This document shows, in pieces, positions 45,064-54,078 of a stretch of 64,000 bases of DNA. How positions within the stretch are numbered: the first letter of the stretch is position 1; each line of letters starts with the position of its first letter. The stretch covers positions 19,524 to 83,523 of the forward strand of contig PHAA01000014.1 in assembly GCA_002840245.1 (NCBI GenBank), given 5' to 3'. A program made the translations under genes and the position numbers. This stretch comes from Firmicutes bacterium HGW-Firmicutes-15. Lineage in GTDB: Bacteria > Bacillota > Syntrophomonadia > Syntrophomonadales > Syntrophomonadaceae. The notes beneath the pieces were generated by a model that was not told the DNA's origin, did no database searches, and worked only from the letters and a program-made list of their open reading frames with translations.

Positions 45064-45864
45064 TCAAATGTAAAATTCCAATGTAAAGAGTAATTGACTA
45101 TAATTATTTTGCAGTTTATTGCTAGGTTTTTTGAAGGTGGATAGGCAAGCGAAATCTAACTGATCAACCCAACTTTTTATTAGTCGCTCGATTCGTGATC
45201 TTCTCGCGGCGATCATTTTTTTGGCCCTATTCACCTTTTCAAAGGAAATTCTAGCTTTATCTGCGGTAGTTACATCTAAATCATCCACGCCCAGTACATC
45301 TGGCCTCATGAGTTGCAGAGAGTCCCAGACTTCATTCACGGTATCTGCACGATCAGAATCCAATTTTTTTCCGCTTTTCTTTGCTTGGTCGTAAAGTTTA
45401 CTGATATAATTCGTAAAATCCTTATCAGAGTTAAGACGTTTAAATGGAGTAGAGTACCCCTTTACTAGGGGTAAACCGAGCTTACCTCTTACTTTATTTT
45501 CAGTTTCGTACGCATTGCGCTCCATATCTTTTACAATCGAGTTGATTTCATTTTTTATAATCAGTCTATCTTCATCGGTCAAGATATCGTCCATTGCCTT
45601 AAGAGTTAATTCCTTCATTCGATCCAGGCAACTATCAGCCTTTGCTAAGCCGGCATCACCTATCAGGAGCAATTCGATATTCCACTTAGCTGTCATAGTA
45701 AGTTCTCTAATTTTAATCTGCATATCATCTGAAAGAGTAAAATCCTTAGAATTCTCATCGAGGACGTTGGTAGCAAAGGCTAGCAAAGGCTTCATCATTC
45801 TGGTTTGATTAACATAACTCCAGTTATGATAAACGGGGTTGATCTTATTTAGCGCTATTTGCAT
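45064..45864 (-). CDS. Orphan flagellin-like protein
   Basis: A 266-residue protein with a flagellin D1-like core: G-D-A-G-L-A-K-A-D-S-C-L-D-R-M-K-E-L-T near 60-80 followed by T-D-E-D-R and N-E-I-N-S-I, matching the pattern of real flagellins (A-x-G-A-L-x-x-x-x-x-x-L-x-R-M-R-E-L). A C-terminal stretch T-T-A-D-K-A-R-I-S-F-E-K-V resembles flagellin's second D1 helix. The polymerising D0 ends are missing or altered. No motility gene is nearby. ATG at 45864 follows AGGAGGGG. It may be a co-opted or secreted helical protein. Confidence 0.6.
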   Translation of the reverse strand: MQIALNKINPVYHNWSYVNQTRMMKPLLAFATNVLDENSKDFTLSDDMQIKIRELTMTAKWNIELLLIGDAGLAKADSCLDRMKELTLKAMDDILTDEDRLIIKNEINSIVKDMERNAYETENKVRGKLGLPLVKGYSTPFKRLNSDKDFTNYISKLYDQAKKSGKKLDSDRADTVNEVWDSLQLMRPDVLGVDDLDVTTADKARISFEKVNRAKKMIAARRSRIERLIKSWVDQLDFACLSTFKKPSNKLQNNYSQLLFTLEFYI

Positions 45865-46052
45865 ATTGACCCCTCCTATGATTGAGAAATATACCATTTA
45901 ATTGTAATATGAGAAATAAATGGAGTCAATCCGTTTTTAATGGCTCGCATACCGTGCATTTGCTTCCTACAATATTTGATGATAAATGCCTATGGCGAGC
46001 AAATTATAAAGGCCAAAATGAATACCAAACAGGTTTTAAGATGTTATAAGAG

Positions 46053-46640
46053 CTAACTATATTTGCTTATATATAGACAGAACACAATCGCGGTGGGTAA
46101 TACTCCCGCCAGAGTTCCGGCTAACATATTACCCAAAGTGTGTCGATCCTGTTTTATCCGGGCCCAGAATACTAAAGGCATCAGCAAAAACAGATACCAT
46201 AACCTGCCGCTGCTTATAACTACCAGGAAGGTAATCGGCCCGGCCAAGCCGCAGGCATGACCGCTGGCCTTATAATGGAGTAATCGGTTTATAAGGGCCA
46301 GTGTCGAACCCGAGAGTAAATAGCCCCAGAACAGGTATCGGATTAGCGTGGGGGCATGTCCCGCCTGTCCAGCTACGACGCCAATTATGTATCCGGTCAG
46401 TGAGAGTATGAAGGCCAGATTACGCTGCCCTTCCCGTCCTTGAGCCCTTATATTAGGCAAGACGCAACTAAGTGGGTAAGCCAGCACTGGAACTACGGCT
46501 AGCAGTCCCAGAGTTATAAGGTACCAGTTCCGGCTAAATCCTTCTACACCACCATAGACCCAGATCCAGCTAACCATCAGCAACAAGAACAGGGGCGGTA
46601 TTGTAATGATGCCAATCACTTTCGCTATCTTTTCAATCAT
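46053..46640 (-). CDS. PAP2-related integral membrane protein
   Basis: A 195-residue protein with five or six membrane segments. The region H-Y-K-A-S-G-H-A-C-G near residue 123 and R-H-T-L-G-N-M-L-A-G near 168 resemble the second and third motifs of PAP2 phosphatases (S-G-H, and S-R-x-x-x-x-x-H-x-x-x-D), but several catalytic positions differ. A lipid phosphatase or a non-enzymatic relative. Monocistronic, weak ribosome site (GGAAG). Confidence 0.6.
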   Translation of the reverse strand: MIEKIAKVIGIITIPPLFLLLMVSWIWVYGGVEGFSRNWYLITLGLLAVVPVLAYPLSCVLPNIRAQGREGQRNLAFILSLTGYIIGVVAGQAGHAPTLIRYLFWGYLLSGSTLALINRLLHYKASGHACGLAGPITFLVVISSGRLWYLFLLMPLVFWARIKQDRHTLGNMLAGTLAGVLPTAIVFCLYISKYS

Positions 46641-46740
46641 GCAGTTTCTTCCAGTCTATTTTCTACCTATTATAACACAGGAAAAATATGGGGTAAAACC
46701 GTCCCCGATTTTAATCATTTATGCAGCAATCCTTTTATGT

Positions 46741-46872
46741 CTACTTAAAAAACGAACCGCCAAACAGCCATCCTGCATAGAATGTGCCAGCAATACCGAT
46801 GATATGCAAGACCCACCAACCGGCTTTTAGAAAATGCCATGTACCAATATCATAACCATTGGTGCTTCTCAT
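46741..46872 (-). CDS. Small one-helix membrane protein
   Basis: A 43-residue peptide rich in Gly and Trp (K-A-G-W-W-V-L-H) with one membrane helix. The frame stays open further upstream, but the hydrophobic part begins here; the start is uncertain and the ribosome site weak. Confidence 0.4.
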   Translation of the reverse strand: MRSTNGYDIGTWHFLKAGWWVLHIIGIAGTFYAGWLFGGSFFK

Positions 46873-46992
46873 CTCGCTGCTTTCGATCCCAAGTCTTCCT
46901 TCCAAGACATAATGACTACGGTAAACATTGATTGTATTAAAGTGTCCAAAATATTTTACTGAAGAAAAAAATATGTATACTGCCTTTCTTGT

Positions 46993-47020
46993 TTGACAAA
47001 ACTTGGAATAGATATAGAAT
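46993..47020 (+). promoter_or_regulatory. Promoter for the aminotransferase-reductase fusion
   Basis: A perfect TTGACA (46993-46998) and TAGAAT (47015-47020) with a 16-base spacer, about 50 bases upstream of the start codon. Confidence 0.6.
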
Positions 47021-47071
47021 AGATGTAGCCAGTTAAGTTGCACAAAGATGTGCACAAGAAGGAGGCTTATG

Positions 47072-49753
47072 ATGACTTATATAAGAAAAGACCTGCTTAA
47101 TCCTACACTACGAAAAATATTGGAGACCTTTCAACTCGATAAAAACTATACCCAGGGGGAAGGAAGCTATTTGACAGATGATGCGGGTATTCGTTATTTG
47201 GATTTTATAGCCCAGTATGGCGCGGTGCCCTTTGGATATAATCCACCCTTTATTTGGGATGCTTTGGAAGAAGTGCACAGAAAAAGTATGCCCAGCCTGG
47301 TGCAACCTTCATTGCCTGGAGGAGCATTGAAACTAGCCAATATACTGGCTCAGTGCTCTCCTGGTGATTTATGCTATTCGACTTTCTGTCAGAGCGGTAC
47401 TGAAGCAGTAGAGGCAGCCATAAAACTTGCTCGTTCCACTACCGGTAAAGAACTTATTATATCAACGGCTAATAGCTTTCATGGTAAGACATTAGGGGCC
47501 TTATCTGCTACAGGGAAGGATTCTTATCAGACCCCTTTTCGAGCTCCGGCTCCTGGTTTTCTAAGAATTCCCTATAATGACATAGATGCTTTGCGGCAGG
47601 TTCTGGAAGATAATCATGGGAATGTTGCAGCCTTCATTATTGAACCGGTACAAGGTGAAGGTGGTATTGTGGTTGGACAGCCCGCTTACCTGGCTACAGC
47701 CCAAATAATCTGTAATGAGCAGGGAGTCCTATTCATAGTGGATGAAATACAGACCGGACTAGGGCGCACAGGTAAGCTTTTTGCTTGCGAGCACGCAGGT
47801 GTAAAACCGGATATCATGGTTCTGGCTAAAGCCCTTGGAGGAGGACTATTGCCCTTGGGCGTATGCCTAAGTTCTCCCAGGGTGTGGAATGAGGACTTTG
47901 GAATGCTCCATAGTTCTACCTTCGCCAACAACAATTTAACCTGCGCGGTAGGTGCAGCTGTTCTAGAAAAACTATGTCGAGATGAGCAGAGTTTTGTTAA
48001 AGAAGTCAAGGAAAAAGGAGACTACCTCTTATCAAGTGTTTATAAGCTAGGAGAAAAATATCCTGAGGTAATAAAGGAAGTACGGGGCCAGGGTCTTATG
48101 GTGGGCATAGAATTCTATTCCATGAACGATGTGGGCTCTTATGACATGGCCTATCTTCAGGATCAAGGAGGATTCACAGCTTTAGTCGTTGGATTTCTAC
48201 TCAACGTTTACCAGATTCGTTTGGCTCCTTTCTTGAACAATTCGATGACATTAAGGTTGGAACCGACCTTAACCATAAGCTATCCGGAAATAGACTGTGT
48301 GATGGAAGCTTTGGAAGTGGTTTGCAAGATATTGACATATCGTGATTATGCCAGCTTATACCGCTATTTGATTGGAGACAAGCATCGACCTCAGGAAATT
48401 AGAGACTATAGGAATTGCAGCAGCATCATAAAATCCTCGGTCCTGGAGGAAGGTGAGCGTGCCAGTAAGAAGTTCGCTTTTGTCATCCATTATCCAGCTC
48501 CGGAAGATGTGGTATTAAACAACCCATCCTTTGTCACCTTCAAGCGGGATGAGCTATATCAATTTTTAGAGTGGGAAAGCCGTACTAGCGATCCTGGAAT
48601 TGCTTGTTATATGCCTGCCATAAAATCGCTTCAGGGCACAATTGCGGAAGGTTGGTTGATAGGAGTACCGCTGGGTGCACGGGAAATCATGAGTTTGCCT
48701 CATGAAGAAACGGTTGAAATAATAGCCAAAGCTGTAGACATGGGACGGGACTTAGGGGCGGAAATTGTGGGCTTGGGAGCTCTGACCTCAGTCGTCACTA
48801 GTGGCGGACGAGCGGTAACGGGACGAAATGTGGCTATTACCAGCGGTAATAGTTTCACGACGTTGATGGCGGTAGAGGCATTGTTCCTGGGTGCTGAGAA
48901 GATGTATATAGATCCGATAGTTGCAAGGGGTGGTGTAGTTGGCGCCACTGGGTCAATAGGGCGAGCTTGTGCATTGATGGTGTCAGAAAAACTTAGCCAG
49001 ATTACCTTGTTTGGTAACCCGAAACATCCGACCAGCAGTAAAATTAGATTGAACTCGCTGGCCCAAGATATATTCTCATACGCGCGTACAAGAATGCAGG
49101 CAGGTAAACGAGAAGGAATGAGCCTTTGGCTGAGCAGGTTGTGTACTATTCTTCAGAAAAAGGATGAAGAAATAGCCCAGGAATATCTACAGCGAATCAT
49201 AGTAGAAGAGGAAATATCGCTGTCTTTTGTCAATGATGTATGTGGATATCTGGATATTGCTTGCCCGCTTGCAACCACCATTGATATTGGTGCTAAACTT
49301 GCTGAATGTGATCTGGTTATTGCCACCAGCAATTCGCCGGAATATCTAATCTACCCCGGTCATCTTCGCTCAGGGGCAGTAGTATGCGATGTAGCCCGCC
49401 CTGCAGATGTAGCACCGGAGGTATATGTGCAAAGAGATGATGTGCTAATCCTGGAAGGTGGTCTGGTGCAATATCCGGATACGGTTAGTTTTGGTCCGAA
49501 CCTTGGCTACCGGGATGGTGTTAATTTAGCCTGCTTATCCGAAACTGTTTTACTGGCATTGGAAGGAGATTGTCAGGATTACAGCATAGGAAACAGACTA
49601 GCTCTGGAGACAGTACATTATTTGCGAGAATTAGCAAAAAAACATGGCTTTGGTCTGGCCGGCTTAAGAATGGGTAACCATGAAATAGATGAACAGGATA
49701 TTGAAAGAATTTTCAGGAATTCTCTTCAATTCAAGCGGGCTGAAAACATGTAG
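47072..49753 (+). CDS. Class III aminotransferase fused to acyl-ACP reductase-like domain
   Basis: An 893-residue two-domain enzyme. Residues 1-430 are a PLP-dependent class III aminotransferase: S-G-T-E-A-V-E-A-A near 110, V-D-E-I-Q-T-G-L-G-R near 225 and the PLP lysine (Lys253) in V-L-A-K-A-L-G-G-G. Residues 460-893 resemble long-chain acyl-ACP reductase of cyanobacteria, with L-G-A-L-T-S-V-V near 570 and the nucleotide motif V-G-A-T-G-S-I-G near 630. Together they could reduce an acyl thioester to an aldehyde and then aminate it to a fatty amine; this is inference. ATG at 47072 follows AGGAGG by six bases. Monocistronic with its own promoter. Confidence 0.82.
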   Translation: MTYIRKDLLNPTLRKILETFQLDKNYTQGEGSYLTDDAGIRYLDFIAQYGAVPFGYNPPFIWDALEEVHRKSMPSLVQPSLPGGALKLANILAQCSPGDLCYSTFCQSGTEAVEAAIKLARSTTGKELIISTANSFHGKTLGALSATGKDSYQTPFRAPAPGFLRIPYNDIDALRQVLEDNHGNVAAFIIEPVQGEGGIVVGQPAYLATAQIICNEQGVLFIVDEIQTGLGRTGKLFACEHAGVKPDIMVLAKALGGGLLPLGVCLSSPRVWNEDFGMLHSSTFANNNLTCAVGAAVLEKLCRDEQSFVKEVKEKGDYLLSSVYKLGEKYPEVIKEVRGQGLMVGIEFYSMNDVGSYDMAYLQDQGGFTALVVGFLLNVYQIRLAPFLNNSMTLRLEPTLTISYPEIDCVMEALEVVCKILTYRDYASLYRYLIGDKHRPQEIRDYRNCSSIIKSSVLEEGERASKKFAFVIHYPAPEDVVLNNPSFVTFKRDELYQFLEWESRTSDPGIACYMPAIKSLQGTIAEGWLIGVPLGAREIMSLPHEETVEIIAKAVDMGRDLGAEIVGLGALTSVVTSGGRAVTGRNVAITSGNSFTTLMAVEALFLGAEKMYIDPIVARGGVVGATGSIGRACALMVSEKLSQITLFGNPKHPTSSKIRLNSLAQDIFSYARTRMQAGKREGMSLWLSRLCTILQKKDEEIAQEYLQRIIVEEEISLSFVNDVCGYLDIACPLATTIDIGAKLAECDLVIATSNSPEYLIYPGHLRSGAVVCDVARPADVAPEVYVQRDDVLILEGGLVQYPDTVSFGPNLGYRDGVNLACLSETVLLALEGDCQDYSIGNRLALETVHYLRELAKKHGFGLAGLRMGNHEIDEQDIERIFRNSLQFKRAENM

Positions 49754-49931
49754 GGAAGAGCAAAATCGTAACTTGCGCTTTTTAACGAGGGATTTTATGT
49801 TACTGTTTTACTGTTCCTAAACAAGCAGGAATTATCTTCAGTGACAGAGAAGATAATAAACATAAAATCATCCTTTCCCATTTTGATAGCGAGTTATGGG
49901 TCGTGATGAAGTTGCTTAAGGAGGAAGAGAT

Positions 49932-50342
49932 ATGGATGTACTTATACAGGATATTACCATAAAGGAAAATGGAAAATGGTATTTCGGTCAGGCGGAGATG
50001 TTTAGGAGACAGATACTCAATGTGCTGGCTACTAACCTGCACCGAAATCCTGATGGTAGTTATTATATTCAGATGGGCGACGATGAAAATCCGGTTATCG
50101 TGGAAGATGTACCTTACCTGGCCACGGGGATAATGGAAAACGAAAAGCCAATAAAACTAGCTTTTCATGATTTGCAGGAAATGATTTTGGATCATGAATT
50201 GAAGCTCTATTTCAAGGGTGATGTACCTTACATAACTTTTCGCCATGAGGCTGATACGCGGCTAAGTCGGGGTGTTTATTGGAAATTGAGTGATTATTTT
50301 GAATTTAGAGAAGAAGAAGTTTTTATCGTTCCTCCGAAATAA
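49932..50342 (+). CDS. DUF1285-like protein
   Basis: A 136-residue soluble protein with the opening G-K-W-Y-F-G-Q-A-E-M-F-R-R-Q-I and the D-G-S-Y-Y-I-Q and V-E-D-V-P-Y patterns of DUF1285, a family of unknown function described mainly from Proteobacteria. ATG behind GGAGGAAG. Monocistronic, 180 bases after the fusion enzyme. Confidence 0.72.
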   Translation: MDVLIQDITIKENGKWYFGQAEMFRRQILNVLATNLHRNPDGSYYIQMGDDENPVIVEDVPYLATGIMENEKPIKLAFHDLQEMILDHELKLYFKGDVPYITFRHEADTRLSRGVYWKLSDYFEFREEEVFIVPPK

Positions 50343-50481
50343 TAAAACAAAAATATTATTTCCTGCGTTTCTATTTATTGCATTTATAAATCCCTTGCAA
50401 CAGGAAAAGCTATAAGTGAACTTATGGTTTTTAATTTTTGAGTTTATTCAGTAATAAGCTTTAAGTAAGGGGGAAAGAAAA

Positions 50482-50610
50482 TTGGCAAAAGATAAAAAGC
50501 AGCAGGCAAGGGGAGAAGATCAGATTTATAAAGACGGAACCCAAAGGGCAGTGGAAGATCACGAAAAACTGCTCAATCCTGAGAAAAAACAAAAAAGCAA
50601 AAAGAAATAA
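50482..50610 (+). CDS. Small charged protein, 42 residues
   Basis: A short frame with a strong site (TAAGGGGG) seven bases before its TTG start. The product is extremely hydrophilic, rich in Lys, Gln and Glu, with a Lys-rich tail (K-K-Q-K-S-K-K-K). Its stop codon lies inside the long terminator hairpin that follows. Not recognised; small spore-type or nucleic-acid-binding proteins have such a composition. Confidence 0.65.
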   Translation: MAKDKKQQARGEDQIYKDGTQRAVEDHEKLLNPEKKQKSKKK

Positions 50611-50670
50611 GATTGCCACATTAATAAAAGCGCCCTTTCAGGCGCTTTTATTAATGTGGCAATCTTATTT
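50605..50670. terminator. 30-bp perfect hairpin
   Basis: Arms at 50605-50634 and 50641-50670 are perfectly complementary over 30 bp with a six-base loop (CTTTCA). It includes the last codon and stop of the small gene. The inner GCGCC stem followed by TTTTATT acts as an ordinary terminator; the outer extension is unusual. Confidence 0.9.
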
Positions 50671-50914
50671 ATAATCATGGACTTCCCATTTGACGCTCAG
50701 GAACCTTTGGTGAATGGTTGCAATACATAGAACTGGCAGAGTAGCTGAATAGGATTTATTGATTAAATAATTAATAAATCCACAATTTAAATTTACATGT
50801 AAATTGCAACTAATCTATTCTGAAAGGTATATCTCGTAGACTTTACAGAAAGTGGGCGAGATAAAAAATAATACGCGGGCAAAATAGTAACAGAACTTAT
50901 TAGGAGGTGATATT

Positions 50915-51046
50915 TTGAAAAGCACAAAACAAACAGGGGCCAATTCTGATAAAAGTGAGATTAATCCAACCGAGAATCCAATCGGGGCTATTGACCAATA
51001 TATGCCCCTTCCTGACGAAATATTTAAAAAATGGAAACAAAAATAA
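50915..51046 (+). CDS. Small protein, 43 residues
   Basis: A short frame with a near-perfect ribosome site (AGGAGGTGA) seven bases before its TTG start and a terminator right after its stop. Product hydrophilic with Y-M-P-L-P-D-E-I-F-K-K-W near the C-terminus. Not recognised. The gap 50671-50914 before it holds no other gene that I see. Confidence 0.7.
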   Translation: MKSTKQTGANSDKSEINPTENPIGAIDQYMPLPDEIFKKWKQK

Positions 51047-51051
51047 GATCA

Positions 51052-51084
51052 GTGAAAACGAGGGTAAATAACCCTCGTTTTCAC
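51052..51084. terminator. Terminator after small gene
   Basis: A perfect stem of at least 14 bp (51052-51065 with 51071-51084) around a five-base A/T loop, six bases after the stop codon; core ACGAGGGT/ACCCTCGT with A/T flanks. Confidence 0.85.
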
Positions 51085-51253
51085 ACCTAAAAGACCGTAT
51101 TTGATTTTTTGTGGAATAAATTCCAAACAGTAATGTTTCCCGCATCGGCGTATTTGAAAAGCCCCAAAAACACTTACACACATACTGCACCATTAAATGT
51201 ATTCATTGCAAGGAAAGGTGAATAAAGAAAAGGGTGTTACAGAGTTTTCTTAG

Positions 51254-52129
51254 TTAACTATGACCCAGATTAGGAGTTCTAAAGCGGGATTCATCGATTT
51301 TCAGTGCTTTATCAATTTCTGCCAGCATTTTGTCACGATCATTCGGTATTTGACCGTTAATGTTCCAGTAATTCGTAACGTGGTCGCTTAACACCATGCT
51401 ATTGTTGCAATTTAGGTTTTCGATCAAAACACGTATTTCTCTTAAAGCTTCATGGGGACTTAGATACTGAAAACTGCCTGCACGAATTTCTTCTAGAATC
51501 GGTGTATTGTGTTCAGGAGCAAATGTTCTCAGTCGAATAAAATCAGGGCTAAAAGCACTTAATACTCGGGCGCTATTTTCTGCGTGTTCTCTCCATCTCG
51601 CTTTGCCCGCTATTCCCACCAGGTAGTATTCGCTGGTTTGAATTCCGGCATTTTTCAACTTCAAGCCTGCCGCAATAATTTCAGCTGAATTTGTACCTTT
51701 GTTGATATTTTGCAGGGTAATGTCATCGCCGCTTTCCATACCCATATGAAGCCTGCTTAAGCCTGCCTCATGAAGACGTCTTAGGTCTTCTGGAGTCTTT
51801 TTGTTTACAAATCGGGCAGAACCATAAACGGTTATGCGTTCTAATTCGGGGAAAAGCTCATGAGCGTAATTGAAAATTTCCAGCAACTGCTCGGTTTTCA
51901 TAATGATGGTGTTACCATCGGGAAAAAATATCGATTCTATATATTTTCCATAGTAATCACGAGCAGCCAGGAGATCTTCTTTAATTTCCTGCACGGGCCG
52001 AATCCTAAAACGAGTGTTTTTATACATAGAGCAGAAACTACATTTGTTATGAGGGCATCCTATAGTAGCCTGAATGAGAAGACTATGGGCCTCGCTGGGT
52101 GGTCGAAAAACAGTCCCTTCGTAACGCAT
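51254..52129 (-). CDS. Radical SAM protein
   Basis: A 291-residue radical SAM enzyme with the cluster motif C-P-H-N-K-C-S-F-C near residue 29, then G-S-A-R-F-V-N and M-G-M-E-S-G-D segments of the half-barrel. The type resembles the small coproporphyrinogen oxidase-like/Elp3-like radical SAM proteins of anaerobes; the reaction is unknown. ATG behind AGGAGGTG. Monocistronic. Confidence 0.85.
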   Translation of the reverse strand: MRYEGTVFRPPSEAHSLLIQATIGCPHNKCSFCSMYKNTRFRIRPVQEIKEDLLAARDYYGKYIESIFFPDGNTIIMKTEQLLEIFNYAHELFPELERITVYGSARFVNKKTPEDLRRLHEAGLSRLHMGMESGDDITLQNINKGTNSAEIIAAGLKLKNAGIQTSEYYLVGIAGKARWREHAENSARVLSAFSPDFIRLRTFAPEHNTPILEEIRAGSFQYLSPHEALREIRVLIENLNCNNSMVLSDHVTNYWNINGQIPNDRDKMLAEIDKALKIDESRFRTPNLGHS

Positions 52130-52244
52130 AGAGACACCTCCTTAGAATGACAGATTAACAAATAACGAAGTAATAATTCAAGTCATAAATTTTAACCTAT
52201 CATCGTAATATCTTAATAGGAAGTTATAGGGGAGGATTGAAATT

Positions 52245-52844
52245 ATGACCAAAAGATTAATTGTTAGTTTGGCGGCAGTGCTCCTGATCATTTGCCTTTT
52301 AAGTGGCTGCTCCAAAGTGGATGAAAGCAAGGTCAAGGCCTGGAAGGATTTGATAAAGATACCGGCGTCGACTGAGAAAAGCGCCCAGAGTGATAAGGAC
52401 ATACTTACACCCGAGAATCAATCCCCAGAGCTAACCGAGAAGGTCACTGTGAAGCTCTATTTTGAAGATGACCAGCAACGTAAACTGGTGATTGAAGAGC
52501 GCAGCATTGAGAAGGTCGAAGGGATTGCCCGCCAGACTATGCAGGAACTAATAAAAGGTCCGTCTAATACGGAAATGCGGTCGATATTTCCTTTTGGTAC
52601 AAAACTTCTGGATATTAATGTGAAACCCGAGGGGATGTGCATTGTGGATCTCAGCGGGGAGGCCAGAAAGGTCAGCAATAAGGAACAGGGAAAGCTTATG
52701 GTTCAGGCCATTGCCAATACTTTGGGTCAGTTTCCTTCCATTAGAGAGGTTAGTTTTTTAATTAATGGGGAAAAAGTTAGTGATTTAGGGGGGATGGTTA
52801 ACTTTGCTAAACCGGTTCAGGCGGAGTATAACCTGCCAAAATAA
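52245..52844 (+). CDS. GerMN-domain lipoprotein
   Basis: A 199-residue lipoprotein: signal peptide with lipobox L-L-S-G-C (Cys22), a charged linker and one GerMN domain (about 65-185; V-K-L-Y-F-E-D-D and M-Q-E-L-I-K-G-P-S). It is a paralogue of the GerMN protein at 43467 without the Gmad2 domain. GerM-like lipoproteins act at the engulfing membrane in sporulation or in germination. Followed by the first copy of the inverted-repeat element. Confidence 0.87.
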   Translation: MTKRLIVSLAAVLLIICLLSGCSKVDESKVKAWKDLIKIPASTEKSAQSDKDILTPENQSPELTEKVTVKLYFEDDQQRKLVIEERSIEKVEGIARQTMQELIKGPSNTEMRSIFPFGTKLLDINVKPEGMCIVDLSGEARKVSNKEQGKLMVQAIANTLGQFPSIREVSFLINGEKVSDLGGMVNFAKPVQAEYNLPK

Positions 52845-52936
52845 TTATTAAAATTATAAAATAACAGACAAAAACATATATATATATTTAGTAAGGAGAA
52901 TAGGTCATGAGTTGATACTATTTCCTTATTTTGTTA

Positions 52937-53142
52937 GGGAGTATCAAGGAATAAAGGCAGAATACTCCGAGTATTTTTCGTGTTAGACAAGGCGTCACCC
53001 TCCGGGCACTACTGGTGCTCCCCAGCGGTCGCCAATAATGTTGCAAAGCGTGGTAATACTGGAGGGTATTACTACGTTTTGATAACGAAGTATAGCGCGA
53101 AAAAGACCGGAGTAAATGACTAGTTTATTTCTTGATAGTCCC
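52937..53142. mobile_element. MITE-like inverted-repeat element, copy 1
   Basis: A 206-bp non-coding element bounded by GGGAGTATCAAGGAATAAA (52937) and its near inverse TTTATTTCTTGATAGTCCC (53124-53142). Subterminal parts are also inversely related (ACTCCG...TTTTTCG against GCGCGAAA...CGGAGT). The same ends and subterminal blocks (GTTAGACAAGGCGTCA, AACGAAGTATAGCGCGAAA) occur at 59076-59429. It carries no reading frame. The remainder of the 52845-53268 gap holds no feature I can name. Confidence 0.75.
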
Positions 53143-53268
53143 TTAAGACTAAGAAGGAAGAACTTTACTAGAATATGGAGGGCAAAAGTGATACAGTATT
53201 TATTGGATTGTTAAACATCTGTTGCTTTGGAAGTGGCAGATAGGAATTAGTAATTGAGGTGTTCTATT

Positions 53269-54069
53269 TTGAAAACAAGACCGATCGGTATTTTTGACTC
53301 CGGGGTGGGTGGACTAACGGTGGTTAAATCACTTCTGGCTAGGCTGCCCGGCGAGAGTTTCATTTATTATGGGGATACGGCCCATGTTCCTTACGGAAGC
53401 AAAAGCCGGGAAGAGTTATTTAAGTATGCGAATGATATTGTATCATTTTTACTCAGCCGTGAGGTCAAAATCATAGTTGTTGCATGTGGTACCCATTCAT
53501 CGGTAACCCTGCCGGAAATAGAAAAGACCTGTCCAGTACCTCTATTGGGGGTAGTCAAACCAGGTGCAAGGGCCGCGGCACAAGCTACCAGAAACGGTAA
53601 GATCGGTGTGATAGCCACGCAGGCCACCGTAAATAGTTGTTCATACTCTCTTAGTATTAACGCAATTGAACCGGAACACGAGATATTTTCTGCGGCGTGT
53701 GCGCGCTTTGTACCACTGGTAGAAGCGGGGATACTTGATGGAAAAGAGACTCGCCAGGCAGTGGAAGAATATATCGCCCCTCTTTTACAGCGGAAGATTG
53801 ATACCCTGGTGATGGGATGCACCCATTATCCATTTCTGGCCCCGGTAATAAGTGATATTTCTGGTGAGGGGGTAACCCTTGTTGATCCGGCTACGCAAAC
53901 CATTGAAGAGCTGATCGGGATACTTAAGCAAAATGATATTTTGAATGATAATGAGGCTTGCGGAACGCGGGAGTTCTATGTCAGTGGTAACGAGGAATCC
54001 TTTTACAGGGTAGGCAGGTTGCTTCTAGGGGACGTTATTCAGAAGGTTGATAGAATTGAACTGGATTAG
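53269..54069 (+). CDS. murI: Glutamate racemase
   Basis: A 266-residue racemase that supplies D-glutamate for peptidoglycan. The signature I-G-I-F-D-S-G-V-G-G-L-T-V is at the start, and the two catalytic cysteines are in V-A-C-G-T-H-S-S near 72 and M-G-C-T-H-Y-P-F near 183. TTG at 53269 follows TGAGGTG; the frame from 53254 would overlap that site. Nine bases separate it from the next gene. Confidence 0.95.
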   Translation: MKTRPIGIFDSGVGGLTVVKSLLARLPGESFIYYGDTAHVPYGSKSREELFKYANDIVSFLLSREVKIIVVACGTHSSVTLPEIEKTCPVPLLGVVKPGARAAAQATRNGKIGVIATQATVNSCSYSLSINAIEPEHEIFSAACARFVPLVEAGILDGKETRQAVEEYIAPLLQRKIDTLVMGCTHYPFLAPVISDISGEGVTLVDPATQTIEELIGILKQNDILNDNEACGTREFYVSGNEESFYRVGRLLLGDVIQKVDRIELD

Positions 54070-54078
54070 GGAGGAATA

